DNA of 64,000 nt, taken from Dasypus novemcinctus (taxonomy: Eukaryota > Chordata > Mammalia > Cingulata > Dasypodidae). The stretch spans positions 1,240,001-1,304,000 of the forward strand of contig NC_080699.1 in NCBI RefSeq assembly GCF_030445035.2, read 5' to 3'. Below the pieces are notes generated by a model that was not told the origin of the DNA, made no database searches, and saw nothing but the letters and a program-made list of their open reading frames with translations. The position numbers and the translations under genes are program-made. The first letter of the stretch is position 1; each line of letters opens with the position of its first letter. Shown piece after piece: positions 42,822 through 55,219 of the stretch.

Positions 42822-44345
42822 CATTTTAAAAACTATTCATTGAAGTATATCATTCATACATGCTCATACATAATCAATAAGTGTAGAGTAAAAGTTGTGA
42901 ACTTACAAAACAAACGTGTAACATCACACAGGGCTCCCACACACCGCCCCACCGCCAACACCTTGATTGTTGTGAAACATTTGTAACGAAATAGGAAGAG
43001 CATCTGCAAATATCACTGCTAACTGTAGCCCACGCCAAAAATATGTTTGGTGTATTTTCCCCCAACTATTAGAGCATTTTCATTACTCAAAAACAAAAAA
43101 AACAAACCCATATGTTAGTGCTACTAATTACAAATCCTGTGCTGTGTTTTCACCATTTCTAATCCTTTCCAAACATTTCCAAACAACCTTTTACCAATTC
43201 AGCAAGATTGAACCTCAGCTTTCCATCCTCTAACCACATTCTTTTCTCTGGTGACTTACATTCTAGCTATTAACTCCACGACTTTGTTCATTATATTTAG
43301 TTCATAACAGCGAAGTTGTGCATCTTTGTCCTTTTGTGTCTGGCTTACTTCCCTCATCATAACGTCCTCCAGTCTCATCCACGTTGTCACATGCTCCACG
43401 ACTTTGTTTCTTCTTACAGCTGAGTAATTTTCCATTGTGCGCATACACCACAGTTTGTTTATCCATTCGCCAGTCGATGGACACCTGGGTTGTTTCCACC
43501 TTGCGGCAATTGTGAGTAACGCCGCTGTGAGCACGGTGTGCGCCGTCTGCTCCTGTCATTGCCCTCGGGTCTACGTATAACCCAGGGTGGTGGTGACGGG
43601 GCACGTGGTAGAGCTGTATCTAAACTGTATCTAACCTTCCACCTCACAGCCCTCCGTGGAGGCTGTTCCACTCTACATCCCACCAACAGGGAACAGGCGT
43701 TCCTATATCTCCACGGCCTCTGCAACTCTTGCAGTTCTGTTTTCTGAATATTAATCATTGAGCAGGTGTGAGATGATAGCTCATTGTAGCATTGATTTGC
43801 ATTTCCCTAATAGCCGGTGTTGCTGAGCATTTTTTCATCCGTTTTTTTCAGCATTTGTATTTGGAAATTCAGGTCTTTTGCCCATTTTTAAATCAGGTCA
43901 TTTGTCTTTTTATTGTTGAGCTGTAGGATCTCTGTATGTATCATGGATATTAGACCCTTGCCAGATGCGTAATTTCCAAATACTTTCTCCCGTTGAGTCG
44001 GCTGCCTTTCTACCCTCCCACAAAGCCCTTTGAGGCGCAGAAGGGTTTCATTCCGAGGGGTTCCGTTTAGCTATTTGTTTCCTTTTGCTGCTGTGCTTTG
44101 GGTGTGAGGTTTACACGGGCCCCTCCGACCGCAAGATCCTGGCGATGCTTCCCACGTTATCTTCCTGGAGTCTCACGGTCCTGGCTTTTATGTTTAGGTC
44201 TTTGATCCGTTTTGAGCTGATTCTTGTGTGGGGAGTGAAAGAGAGGTCCTCCCTCTTCTTTTGGTTATCGTTATCCAGCACCCCAGCACCATTTATTGAA
44301 GACACTGTTCTGCCCCCAGAAAAGTCGACTTGGGAGGCTTAGCAA
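42822..44345 (-). mobile_element. Older L1, 3' half, minus strand (part 1 of a split element)
   Basis: Carries the L1 3' UTR and ORF2 C-terminal region on the minus strand (for example the complement of ATCCATTCGCCAGTCGATGG at 43461). It breaks off at 44345. The sequence resumes in register at 48966, so both parts are one L1 interrupted by a later insertion. Confidence 0.85.
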
Positions 44346-45779
44346 AAATCATTTGCCCAGAACCAGCAAGAGGCGGCAGAGTAAGGCGCTCCTAGAGTCG
44401 GCTGCTGCTGCAGGGCAGTCAGCAAACACCCAGGCTCTCTGGAGCAGCTGAAGCACCTGACTGGGGGCTCCAGGAGGCCAGAGGAGCATCCTGCAACGTC
44501 CTTGGGGGAGCGGAAGGAGGAAACGCCCTTCTGCAGAGAAGACTCGTAAGTAGAGGCCCCACACCCCGGAGGCCGATGCCCGTCCTCCACTGGAGGCACA
44601 AGCCGCCTCGGGAGCTGTTCCGTGGCTGGAATTGGAAGCTCCACTTCTCCAAAACGAGGCAGGAAGAGACGGTGGGGCACAATTTCAGCTACTGATGAGG
44701 AAATTCAGCAGCTAAGGTATAATCCTGAAAACAGCTAAGGTTTGAGCATGTCCAGGTTAGAAAGAGGCCGGGAGCTGCCATCTGAACTCTGCGCCTGGCA
44801 CGAGGGGCAGCGGGGTGGACTGAGAATCCCAGTGCAGGTGGGGACCGGCTTCTTCCCATCCAGAGCGTACTGCAGCTCCAGCCTAGGCCCCAGTGCCACC
44901 TCCAGCAGGGAGGAAGCTGCAGGGACCTGCGCCAGCCTCTCCGGGAAATTACCGGCCCAGCCGTGGAGGCCGGTGATTGTCCTGCTCTGGCTGCATGAGC
45001 TGCCCCAGGAGCTGCTCTGTGATGGGAAGTGGGAGCTCCATTTCCCAGAATCAGGGGAGGAGGAGACGGTTGGCTACTGATTTCCGCTGCTATTGATAGA
45101 CTTGGCTGCTGGCTAAGGTATAACCCTGGGAACAGGGGGGGTGTGAACCAGCTGGTCAGAAAGAGGCCAGTAGCCCCCATTCTGACCCTGCCCCCAGCCT
45201 GAGGGGAAGCTGGGCTGACTGAAACTCTCAGTGTCGGCAGGAACCAGCTTCTTTCACGCAGATCAGCTGCAGCCCGCCTAGGCTTCAGCCCCGCCTCTGG
45301 TGGATACAGGTAACTGCAGGTACCTTAGGCTGGCATAGACTGAAAATCAGAAGTCTACCAGAGCAACTGCAGTCATCTTGGACCCACACTGCATAGACTG
45401 CTGCCCACACCTGCAGCTCCATCCCTGTCCCAGGCAGGGGAGAAAGGGATGTGAAGCTTCATCTCTCTGGGCAACTACAGTCTAGGTCTGCATGTGAATT
45501 ATTCCACAAAGCTGTGACTCTGTCCCTACCCCTGGCAAAGGAGAAAGTTGGGAGAAGCTTCATTGGTCCCTGGCACAATGAGGGCAGCTTGAGCCTCCAC
45601 AGCTTACAGCACCAACTACATGCTTAGCTCCTATTGCACAACCAGCAAGGGAAAAAGGATGGGAAGCCCTAAACTAAAGAGAAAAACTGCACCCAGAAAA
45701 AATACTCTAGTAAGCCAGATGCCAAGGCACCAACAAAAAATTATAATCCAGACCAAGAAACAGTAAGCTATGGCTCAGT

Positions 45780-46620
45780 TAAAGAAACAAATAAACCTCC
45801 AGATGACACATAAAGGTGTTGAGACAACAAATCATAGATGTTCAAACAAATCTCCTTAATAAATTCAATGAGGTGGCTAAAGAGATTAAGGATATTAGGA
45901 AGACATTGGATGAGCACAAAGAAGAATTTGAAAGCATATATAGAAAAACAGCAGATCTTATGGGAATGAAAGGTGCAATAAATGAAATTTAAAAAGCACT
46001 GGAATCATAATTTATAACAGATTTGAGGAGGCAGAAGAAAGGGTAGGTGAGCTTGAAGAAATTGCCTGAGAAAATGAACATACAAAAGAAGTGATGAAGA
46101 AAAGAGCGGAAAAAATTGAACAAGCTCTCAGGGAACTAAATGACAGCAAAAGGTGTGCAAACATACATGTCATGGGTGTCCCAGAAGGAGAAGAGAAGAG
46201 AAGAGAAAAGGGGCAGAAGGAATATTTGAAGAAATAATGGTAGAAAATTTCCCAACCCTACTGAAGGACATAGATATCCATGTCCAAGAAGCACAACATA
46301 CTCCTCTTAGAAAAAATCTGAATAGACCAATTCCAAGACACATACTCATCAGAATGTCAAATGCCAAAGACAAAGAGATAATTCTGAGAGCAGCAAGAGA
46401 AAAGCAATGCATAACATATAAGGGATACCCAATAAGATTAAGTGTTGATTTCTCACCAGAAACCATGGAGACAAGAAGACATGTCTGATATATTTAAGAT
46501 ACTACAAGAGAAAAACTTCCAGCCAAGAATCTTACATCCAGCACTACTGTCTTTCAAAAATGAGGACAAAATTAGAATATTCACAGGTAAACAGAAACTG
46601 AATTTCTAAGTAAGAGACCA
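45780..46620 (+). pseudogene. L1 ORF1 pseudogene (plus-strand copy)
   Basis: Coiled-coil and C-terminal blocks are recognisable, for example GIFEEIMVENFPTL, RPIPRHILIRM and ILRAAREKQCITYKG at 46153-46488. Stops and frame changes interrupt it, including a TGA after RRHV and a stop near 45990. It is related to the ORF1 at 27840-28779. Confidence 0.75.
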
Positions 46621-46799
46621 GATTTTCAGGAAATACTAAAAGGTGTGCTAGAGCCTGAAAAGAAAAGATGGGGGCCTGGAAGAGAGTCTAGAAATGAAGA
46701 TTATATCAATAAAAATAACAAAGTGTCAAAAGAGTGGTGAAAATAAAATATGACAGATAAAACTCAAGTAGTCGGAATAAACTTAACCAATGCTGTAAA

Positions 46800-47870
46800 G
46801 TACTTGTATTCAGAAAACTGCAACTCAGTGTTAAAACAAATCAAGAAAGCCCTAAATAACTGGAAGGACATTCCATGATTATGGATTGGAAGACTAAATA
46901 TCATTAAGATGTCAATTCTACTCTGATTTATAAACAGATTTAATGCAATCCCGATAAAAATTCTACCAGCATTAAAGAAAAAATTGATGGGAAGTGGACT
47001 TGGCCCAATGGACAGGGCATCCGCCTACCACATGGGAGGTCCGCGGTTCAAACCCTGGGCCTCCTTGACCCATGTGGAGCTGGCCCATGCGCAGTGCTGA
47101 TGCACACAAGGAGTGCCCTGCCACGCAGGGGTGTCCCCCGCTTAGGGGAGCCCCACGCGCAAGGAGTGCGCCCTGTAAGGAGAGCTGCCCAGCACGAAAG
47201 AAAGTTCAGCCTGCCCAGGAATGGTGCTGCACACACGGAGAGCTGACACAACAAGAAGATGCAACAAAAAGAAACACAGATTCCCGGTGCCGCTGATAAG
47301 GATAGAAATGGTCACAGAAGAACACACAGCGAATGGACAGAGAGAGCAGACAATGGGGTGGGGTGGGGATAAAAATAAAAAATAAATCTTTAAAGAAAAA
47401 ATAAAAAACATGATCATTAAATTTATTTGGAAGGGTAAGGAGTCCTGAATAGCCAGAAGCATCATAAAAAGGAAAAGTGAACCCTCATCTCCAGACTTTA
47501 AATCATAATACCCACCTGTAGTGGTAAAAACAGCATGGTACTGCCCTAAAGACAGACACAATAGACCAGCGGAACCAAATTTATGGTTCAGAAACAGACC
47601 TTCACAGGTAGGTTAAGTGATTCTTGACTAGCCTGTCAAACTCATACAGCTTGGGCAGAACAATCCATTCAACAAATGGTGCTGAAAGAATTGGACATCC
47701 ATAGCTGAAAGAAGGAAAGAGGACCCCTACCTCACACCTTACCCAAAAATTAACTCAAAATAGATTAAAAAAACTAAAAATAAAAGGAAGAACCATAAAA
47801 CTTCTAGAAGAAATTATTGGAAAATATCTTCAAGACCTGGTGGTAGGTGGTGGATTCTTAAAGGAGAAAA
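46800..47870 (+). pseudogene. L1 ORF2 C-terminal remnant split by a SINE
   Basis: Segments 46850-46970 ([10 protein letters not shown]-type) and 47405-47870 (FIWKG..., and the complement of the usual CAAATGGTGCTG region) are the end of ORF2. The SINE at 46985-47389 lies between them. The N-terminal three quarters are missing. Confidence 0.7.
46985..47389 (+). mobile_element. DAS SINE, plus strand
   Basis: Well-preserved full-length copy: head GAAGTGGACTTGGCCCAATG, box B CGGTTCAAACCC, body with CCCCACGCGCAAGGAGTGCG, tail AAAAATAAATCTT. Direct repeats TTAAAGAAAAAAT occur at 46972-46984 and 47390-47402, although the right copy partly overlaps the usual SINE tail. Confidence 0.9.
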
Positions 47871-48975
47871 GAGGAGAACTGAGTGGACTACTGATGTTTA
47901 ATGTATGTAAAAGTTTTAATTAGCTTTACTGTAAAAGTGTGGAAATGTATAGAGTGGACGGTAACACACAGTGAGTAACAGCTAGATTATAAATGGAGAT
48001 GTGACTGAAAATGGTAGTCTAGTTATGTAAATGCCAGTTGACAGAATGCTAGAGAATAATCTAGGAACTGGCTAGCACAGTAAACCAAGAGGTGGATGAG
48101 AATTATGGTTGATGGTACAGATGCAAGAGTGTCCTTTGTTAGCTAAAGCAAATGTATATCACTACTGCAGGAGAAGCATGGGAAAAATATAGCTGGAGTG
48201 ACCTATGGACTGTGGTTAGTAGTAATAATATAATACTCTTCCATCTATGTGAAAGATATACTGTGTTGATACTGAGGCAATATGGAGAATGTGAGCCAAA
48301 TGTACACTATGGACATGGTAACAATCAGATGATATTATTTTATTTGTAGCAAAGGACACACCACATTGTGGTGTGTTGATGGAGGGGTGTTGTTTTGGAA
48401 TTCTGCACATGTGCGTGATTGTTTTATAAGTTTACAACTTCTGTCATATAAAATATATTTAAAAAATAATAATAGGGTGGGTTGGGGGAAAACACACTGA
48501 ATGAGAGATAAGGACTATGATTAGTAGTATGATTTTAACAATATTCTTTCATAATTTGTAACAAACGTCTCATGACAATGCGAGGTGTTGGTGGAGGGTT
48601 GATGTATGGGACCCCTGTATGATGTTATGCATGTTTGCTTTGTAGTTCACAACTTTTACTATACTCTTAATTGTTTTCGTATGTTCATATATAAATGATA
48701 TAAAGATAATAATAATAGGATTGGTTGGGGGGGAAATACTTTGTTTAGTAGTAATATTTTGACAATGCTCTTTAATCCTTAGTTAAAAAGGTTTAACAAC
48801 AATGCAAGTTATTGGTGGTATGGTAAGTTATGAGATTCCTGTATGATGTTATATATGTTTGTTTTGTAAGTTCACAGGTATTATTATATGCTTATTGTTT
48901 ATGTATGTTTATGTATGTTTATGTATGAGTGATATACCTCAATAAATTTAAAAAAATAATAAAATAAATCATTTG

Positions 48976-51640
48976 ACCATAGAGGTGAGGGTCTATTTCT
49001 GAACTCTCAATTCAATTCCATTGATCAATGTGTCTATCTTTATGCCAATACCATGCTGTTTTGACTACAGTAGCTTTATGATACATTTCAAGCTCAGGGA
49101 ACGTGAGTCCTCTGACTTTGCTCTGCTTTTTAAGGATGTTTTTGGCTTTTTGGGATTCCTTTCCCTTTCATATAAATTTGGTGGTTAACCTTTTTTATTT
49201 TTGTAAAGTAAGCTGTTGGAATTTTGATTGGTATTGCATTGAAGTATAAATCAATTTGGGTAGAATTGAGATCTTCACAATGTTTAGTCTTCCAATCCAT
49301 GAATACAGAATATCCTTCCATTCTTTCAGGTCTTCTTTGATTTCTTTTATCAGTGGTTTGTAGTTTTCTGAATACAAATTCTTTACATTCCTGGTTAACT
49401 TAATTCCTAGATATCTGAGTGTTTTTGTTGCTATTGTAAATGGAATTTTTTTTTCTTGATTTCCTCCTCATCTTGCTCATTACTAGTGTATAGAAATGTT
49501 ACTGACTTTTGCGTGTTGATCTTGTATCCTACCACTTTGCTGAAAGCATTTATTAGCTCAAGTAGATTTGTTGTAGCTGACTCAGGATTTTTAAAATACA
49601 GGATCATACATGTCATCCGCAACTAGTGAGAGTTTTACTTCCTCTTTTATTATTTGGATGACTTTTACTTCTTTTTCTTGCCTAATTGCTCTAGCTAGAA
49701 CTTCTAGACAATGATGATTAACACTGGTGACAGTACACGACCTTGTCTTGTTCCTGATCTTAGAGGGAAAGCTTTCGAGATCTCCCGATTGAGGTCGATG
49801 TTGGCTGTGGGATTTCCTTATGCTCTTTATTTTATTGAAGAACTTTCCTTTTATACTTACCTTTTGAAACATTTTTATCAAGAAAGGATGCTGGAGTTTG
49901 TCAAATGCCTTTTCTGCATCAATTGAGATGATTATGTGTTTTTCCCCTTTGATTTGTTAATGTAGTGTATTACATCAATTGATTTTCTTATGTTGCACCA
50001 CCATTGCATACCAGGAATAAAACTCACTTGATTGTAATATATAATTGTTTTTATATGCCCTTAGATTCAATTTGCAAGTATTTTCTTGAAAATTTTTGCA
50101 TCTATGTTCATTAGGGAGATTGGTCTGTAATTATCTTTTCTTGTAATATCTTTATCTGTCTTAGTATTATAGTGATGTTGGCTTCATAAAATGTGTTGGG
50201 TAAGTTTCCCTCCTCTTCAATTTTTGGAAGAGTGTAAACAAGGATTGGTATTAATTCTTCTCAAAATGTTTGGTAAAATTCACCTGTGAAGCCACTGTCC
50301 TAGACTTTTTTTTGTTGGAAGATTTTTGATGACTGATTCAATCTCTTTGCTTGTGATTGGTTTTTTTGAATTCCTGTAATTCCTGTAGAATCAGTGTAGG
50401 TTGTTTGTGCATTTCAAGGAATTTGTCCATTTTATCCAGGTTGTCTAGTTTGTTGGTAAACAGTTTCTCATAATGTCCTCTTATAATGTCCTTTATTCTG
50501 TTGTAACTTCCCCCCTTTCATTTTTGGTTTTATTTATTTGCATCTTCTCTCTTTTTTCTGTTAGTTTTGCTAAGGTTTGTAAATTTTATTTTCTCAACTA
50601 GTTTTTGGTTTTGTTGATTTTCTCTATTGTTCTTTTGTTCCCAATTTTATGTATTTCTGCTCTATTCATTGTTATTTCTGTATGCTTGCTTTGGGATTGG
50701 TTTGCTGTTCTTTTTCTAGTTTCTCTGGTTGTTCAGTTAGTTCTTTGATTTTAGTTCTTTCTTCTTTTTTTAGTATAGGCCCTCAGGGCTATAAATTTCC
50801 CTCTCAACACTCCCTTCACTGCATCCCATAAGTTTTGATATGTTGTGTTCTCATTTTCATTTGTCTCAAGATACCTACTAATTTTTCTTGCAACTTCTTC
50901 TTTGACCCACTGATTGCTTAAGAGTGTGTTGTTTTGCCTCCACGTATCTGCAATTTTCTCCCTTTCCTGCCTATTATTGATTTTCAGCTTCATTCCATTA
51001 TGATCAGAGAAGGTACTTTTTATAATTTCAATCTTTTTTTAATATATTGAAAGCCATGTTGTGGCTGAACACGCTGTCTCTCCTGGAGGAAGATCCATGA
51101 GCACTTGAGAAGATTGTAAAATCTGCTGATTTGGGGTGCAATGTTCCATATATGTCTGTCATGTCCAGCTCATGTATCATATTGTTCAAGTTCTGTTTCC
51201 TTGCTGATCTTCTGTCTAGTTGTTCTATCTATTGATGTGAATGGCATGTTGAGGTCTCCGACTATCATTATACAGATATCTATTTCTCCTTTCAGTTTTG
51301 CCAGAGTTTGCCTCATGTAGTTTGGGGCACCCTGGTTAGGTGCATAGATATTTATGACTGTTACTCCTTCCTGGTGGATTGGCCCTTTTATTAACATGTA
51401 GTGGCCTTCTGCACCTCATAACTTCTTTTGCATTTAAAGTCTGTTTTGTCTGTTACCAGTATTGCTACTCCTGCTCTCTTTTGGTTACCATTTTCATGAA
51501 ATATCTTTTTCCATCTTTTTGCTTTCAGTCTGTTTGCATCCTTGAGTCTAAAGGGAGTCTCCTGCAGACAGTGTATGGATGGATCAGGTTTTCTTATCCA
51601 TTCTATCAGCCTATATCTTTTGATTGGGGAGTTTAATTCA
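48976..51640 (-). pseudogene. L1 ORF2 pseudogene (older copy)
   Basis: Minus strand. GDLNMPFTSIDRTTRQKI (about 51250) is the endonuclease core and IYAPNQGAPNYMRQTL lies just before it. SLVADDM near 49625 is the RT catalytic motif with a changed first residue. Many frameshifts and stops; strongly decayed compared with 24060-27720. Confidence 0.78.
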
Positions 51641-51879
51641 TTAACATTTAATGTTACTACTGTAAAGGCATTACTTCAATCATTTTACCCTTTGGCTTTC
51701 AGATGTCATATCTTATTTTGTCCATCTTTTTACCTTTTTCATTATCCTTTTTGGTAGTCTTCACTTCTACATTCTCCACCAAGTCTCTCTCTCTCATCTT
51801 TTCTTTTCTGGCTACAGAACACCCTTTAGGATTCCCTGCAAAGCTGGATTCTTGTTTATGAACTCTCATAGTTTCTGTT

Positions 51880-52400
51880 AAATCTGTGAATATTTTAAGC
51901 TCATTGTCATACTGGAAGGATAGTTTTGCCAGATAAAGAATTCAGGCGGGCAGTTTTTCTCTTTCAGTACCATAATTATATAAAACCACTGCTTTCTTGC
52001 CTCCATGGTTTCTGAAGAGATATCCATATTAAGTCTTATTGGACATCCATTGTTTGTAATGTTTCACTCTCCTTTGCTGCTTTCAGAATTTTCTCTTTAT
52101 CTTTGACATTTGGTATTCTGCATATTATGTGTCTTGGAGTAGATCTATTTGGATTTATTCTAATTGGAGTATAATGTGCTTCCTGGACATGTATATTCAT
52201 GTCTTTCATGAGGGTAGGAAAATTTTTGGCCATTATTTCCTCAAATACTCTTTCTGCCCCTTTTTCCTTCTTTTCTCTTTCTGGAACTCCCATGACACAT
52301 ATATTAGTGTGCTTCATGTTAGCATTTAACTCCCTGAGCCCCTGTTCAATTTTTTCCATTCTTTTCTCTGTTCTTATTTCTCTTCAATTTCAGTTGTTCT
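51880..52400 (-). pseudogene. L1 ORF1 pseudogene (older copy)
   Basis: 52036-52359 reads KIEQGLRELNANMKHTNICV, FEEIMAKNFPTL, STPRHIICRIPNV and [13 protein letters not shown], the ORF1 RNA-recognition and C-terminal region. It is truncated on both sides, and the beginning is disrupted by SINEs. Confidence 0.75.
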
Positions 52401-52462
52401 TTCCTCTACCACTGTTGATTCTTTCATGATTCAAATCTGCTGTTGTATTCCTCTCTTTTATT

Positions 52463-52700
52463 TTATTTTTTAAAAGATTTATTTTATTTATTTCTCTCCC
52501 CTTCTGCCCCCCCCCCCCCCGTGTCCATTCACTGTGTGTTCTTCTGTGTCCACTTGCATTTGACAGGTGGCACTGGGAACCTATGTCTCTTTTTTTGTTG
52601 CATCATCTTGCTACATCAGCTCTCCATGTGTGCAGCACCACTCCTGGGCAGGCTGCACTTTCTTCATGCAGGGTGGCTCTCCTTGCAGTGTGCAATCCTT
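52463..52700 (-). mobile_element. DAS SINE, minus strand, head missing
   Basis: Starts TTAAAAGATTTATTTTATTT with a C15-type run at 52507-52521, continues through TCCTGGGCAGGCTGCACTTT, and stops near 52700 before the tRNA-like head. It therefore lacks the internal promoter. Confidence 0.85.
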
Positions 52701-52811
52701 GTGTGCAATCTATTTTATTTCTAATCTCACTTATTGTGCCTTTCATTCTCATAAACTCTGTTATTTTTCAATGCAAGATTTCAAACTTTTCTTTGTGCTC
52801 ACTTAGCATCT

Positions 52812-52896
52812 TTTTTTTTTAAGGAGGTACCAGGGATTTAACCCAGGACCATGTACATGGGAGGCAGGTGCTCAAACAGTGAGTTACATCCACTCT
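52812..52896 (-). mobile_element. Short tRNA-derived SINE, minus strand
   Basis: T run, then AAGGAGGTACCAGGGATTTA ACCCAGGACC and ATGGGAGGCAGGTGCTC. Head-only DAS-type element like those at 39746-39990. Confidence 0.65.
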
Positions 52897-52910
52897 CTCA
52901 GTGTCTTCTT

Positions 52911-53313
52911 TTTTTTAAGGATTTATTTTATTTCTTTCTCCCCATCCCCCATTGTCTGCTCTCTGTGTCCGCTCTCTGTATGTTCTTCTGTGTTTGCTTG
53001 TACCCTCAGCAGCACCAGAAAACTGTGTCTCTTTTTTGTTGCATCATCTTGCTGCATCAGCTCTCTGTGTGTGTGGCACCACTCCTGGGCAGGCTGTGCT
53101 TTTTTTTGTGCAGGGCGGCTCTCCTTACGGGGTGCAGTCCTTGCGCATGGGGCATGCCCACATGGGGCCACCCTTGCGTGGCATGGCACTCCTTGCATGC
53201 AGCAGCTCTGCATGTGGGCCAGCTCACCACACGGATCAGGAGGCCCTGGGGTTGAACCCTGGACCTCCAATGTGGTAGGCGGATGCTCTATCAGTTGAGT
53301 CACGTCTGCTTCC
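52911..53313 (-). mobile_element. DAS SINE, minus strand, with target duplication
   Basis: Full length from TTTTTTAAGGATTTATTTTA to GTCACGTCTGCTTCC. Direct repeats CTCAGTGTCTTCTT (52897-52910) and CTCAGTGTGTTCTT (53314-53327) differ at one base. Confidence 0.9.
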
Positions 53314-54689
53314 CTCAGTGTGTTCTTAAAAGTCATGTTGTCCTTTAGCTCCATGATCTGATTTGAATGGACCTCATTGCTTAGCTGTTTCAAGCCCTGT
53401 GTCTTGCTTGGAGTTTTGGTGTGTTCATTTGCCTGAGTTATATCTTCCTTTTTTTTCCTGTGTGACTTGTAATTTTTTGTTGATGTCTAGGCATCTGATT
53501 CTGGTGCTGAGTTTACTCTGATGTTCACTTTCTCTTGCCTAGGGATTGATTGTTAAGTAGCTCTGTGCTACCACTCTTCTTTGACTCTTGGTTCAACTTG
53601 CTCTAGATATTTAGTCTTGCCCTTGTTTAACTGCTCAAACCAGGGCTAAAGATCCAGCAACGGGGTGTAAGCCAGTTTCCAAGGACCGTGGAGAGGGTGG
53701 CAGGAAAGGCACCTGCTTGCCTCTTTTAGTTATTTTTTCCTTTTTCGTGCACTTTTCTTGTCTAGCCAGCAGGCGGCGCTCTTCAGCAGACCTCTCAGCT
53801 CAGGCCCAGGTGCTGGGGGAAATGTGTGACTCCTCAGGTGGGTGGTACAGAAACCAAGTCCTCAGAGCGGGCCAAGCCTCACAAACGTTCCCAGAGGCTG
53901 TTCTCCTCCCTCGGTTGCCGTTTCCTCCCTCTGTGTCCTCAGCAGCCAGCGGGGCAGTAGGGAGGGTGCTTGAGAAGGCCAATTATCTTTCGCTCCCTGG
54001 TCTCAGTGCAGACAATGTCCTTCCCGCCTGACCTGGAAGCGTGGGAGCCCCCACTGCAGCAGACCAAGTTCTGAATTTGCCGCAGGCTGTGTCCCTCCCT
54101 CTCCCCTCTCTTGGGGAAGAGGACCCCGGCAACCCCCTTAGTCCACAGCTGCTGCAGCCTGCAGACTGCGGCTTGCTCTGAGGTGGGGGGACGGGCACCC
54201 ACTGTGGGTTTTCCAGCTCTGCTTGGGATTTTCATCCGGCTGAGACTCTTCCTCTGCCCCTCTCTTGTCCAGCCTCCCCTGGGGTCCTGAGCCCAGCTCG
54301 GTCTCCACCTGCCCTCTGCCTCTCTCATCCTCCATCTCCCCATGATTGTTTTACGTATTCACCTTAGACATGAGGAAGTGCTTGCTCATGGAAGAAAAAG
54401 GACTGTAAAAGCTCCTACCTTGGTCAATTATCAAAAGGAAAAAAAATAAAGCAGCTAAAGCCCTTCTCAGGGCTGTTCAGCTCACAAGTGCTCGTTTCCC
54501 TGAGAGTGCTACCTGCTGGCCCTCCCGCCGGTCCTCTGGCCAGCACCACCTTGCTACAACTGTCCCCAGCCACAGCTAAGTTTACCAGAGCTGACCCCTG
54601 CCCAAGATGGGCTGGTCAAATTCTGGCTGCTGAGGATTTAAAATTGGGATTAAAAATCTGCTCATCGTTGCCTATGTGTTACTAGAATA

Positions 54690-54860
54690 AAAGTAAAAAT
54701 ATAAATCCACAGGCTTGTACAACACAAAGAGTGAATCCTAATATAAACTATGGACTATTGTTAATAGTTCAATCATAATAATACTTTTCATCACTTGTAA
54801 CAAAGGTACCACACTGCTGCAAGGTGTTAATTATGGGAGGGTTATGTGGGAACTCTTGCT
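54690..54860 (+). mobile_element. L1 3' UTR fragment
   Basis: TATAAACTATGGACTATTGT, TTGTAACAAAGGTACCACAC and TGCAAGGTGTTAATTATGGG are the usual L1 3' UTR words in order. Confidence 0.75.
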
Positions 54861-55215
54861 GAGACCAGCTCAGCAATAGTTTTGCACAAAGGGAAGATGA
54901 AGCAGAACTGAAGAAATGAAAAGACAGAAAGAAAGAGACAAGAGAGGAAATAAAGATGGGACCAGGGGACTCACGGCTTCTGAAACTGAGAGCCTCAACC
55001 CTAGTTTCCACGTTTTTATTTGGGAACTAACAAGCAGCTCTTGGTTATTACTATAATAAGGGACAGGTGTAACATTTACTAATAATAAGATACAGGTCAT
55101 ACAAAGCTCAAATGCCTCTTCATGCAAACATTTTTTGTGCTGACCAGATGGTGCTGCATCTAGTCAAGGCCGGGTGTTCCTAAGCCTGCACTTTTTGTCT
55201 GCATTATGGAAATGT
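54858..55215 (-). mobile_element. Probable endogenous-retrovirus LTR, minus strand
   Basis: Read on the minus strand, it runs from a TG start near 55215 through U3-like AT-rich sequence to CCCAAATAAAAACGTGG (polyadenylation signal). An R/U5 with GAGGCTCTCAGTTTC and a TCTCTTTC-rich pyrimidine tract follows. The layout resembles class II (betaretrovirus-like) LTRs. Boundaries and target duplication were not resolved; no internal genes seen. Confidence 0.5.
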
Positions 55216-55219
55216 TACA

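Larger units (their letters stand above)
44356..48965 (+). mobile_element. Plus-strand L1 inserted into the older L1
   Basis: Begins CCCAGAACCAGCAAGAGGCG, with a 5' UTR to about 45770, then ORF1 remains, a shortened ORF2, and a 3' UTR ending AATAAATTTAAAAAAATAAT. The 10-bp direct repeat AAATCATTTG flanks it at 44346-44355 and 48966-48975. Most of ORF2, including the endonuclease and RT core, is deleted near 46750-46800. A SINE later inserted at about 46985. Confidence 0.88.
48966..54350 (-). mobile_element. Older L1, 5' half, minus strand (part 2), with three nested SINEs
   Basis: Resumes the L1 broken at 44345: ORF2 to about 51640, ORF1 about 51880-52400, then the 5' region. Nested SINEs occupy 52463-52700, 52812-52896 and 52911-53313. 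The 5' end is not certain; the GC-rich stretch to about 54350 may be its 5' UTR. Confidence 0.75.
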
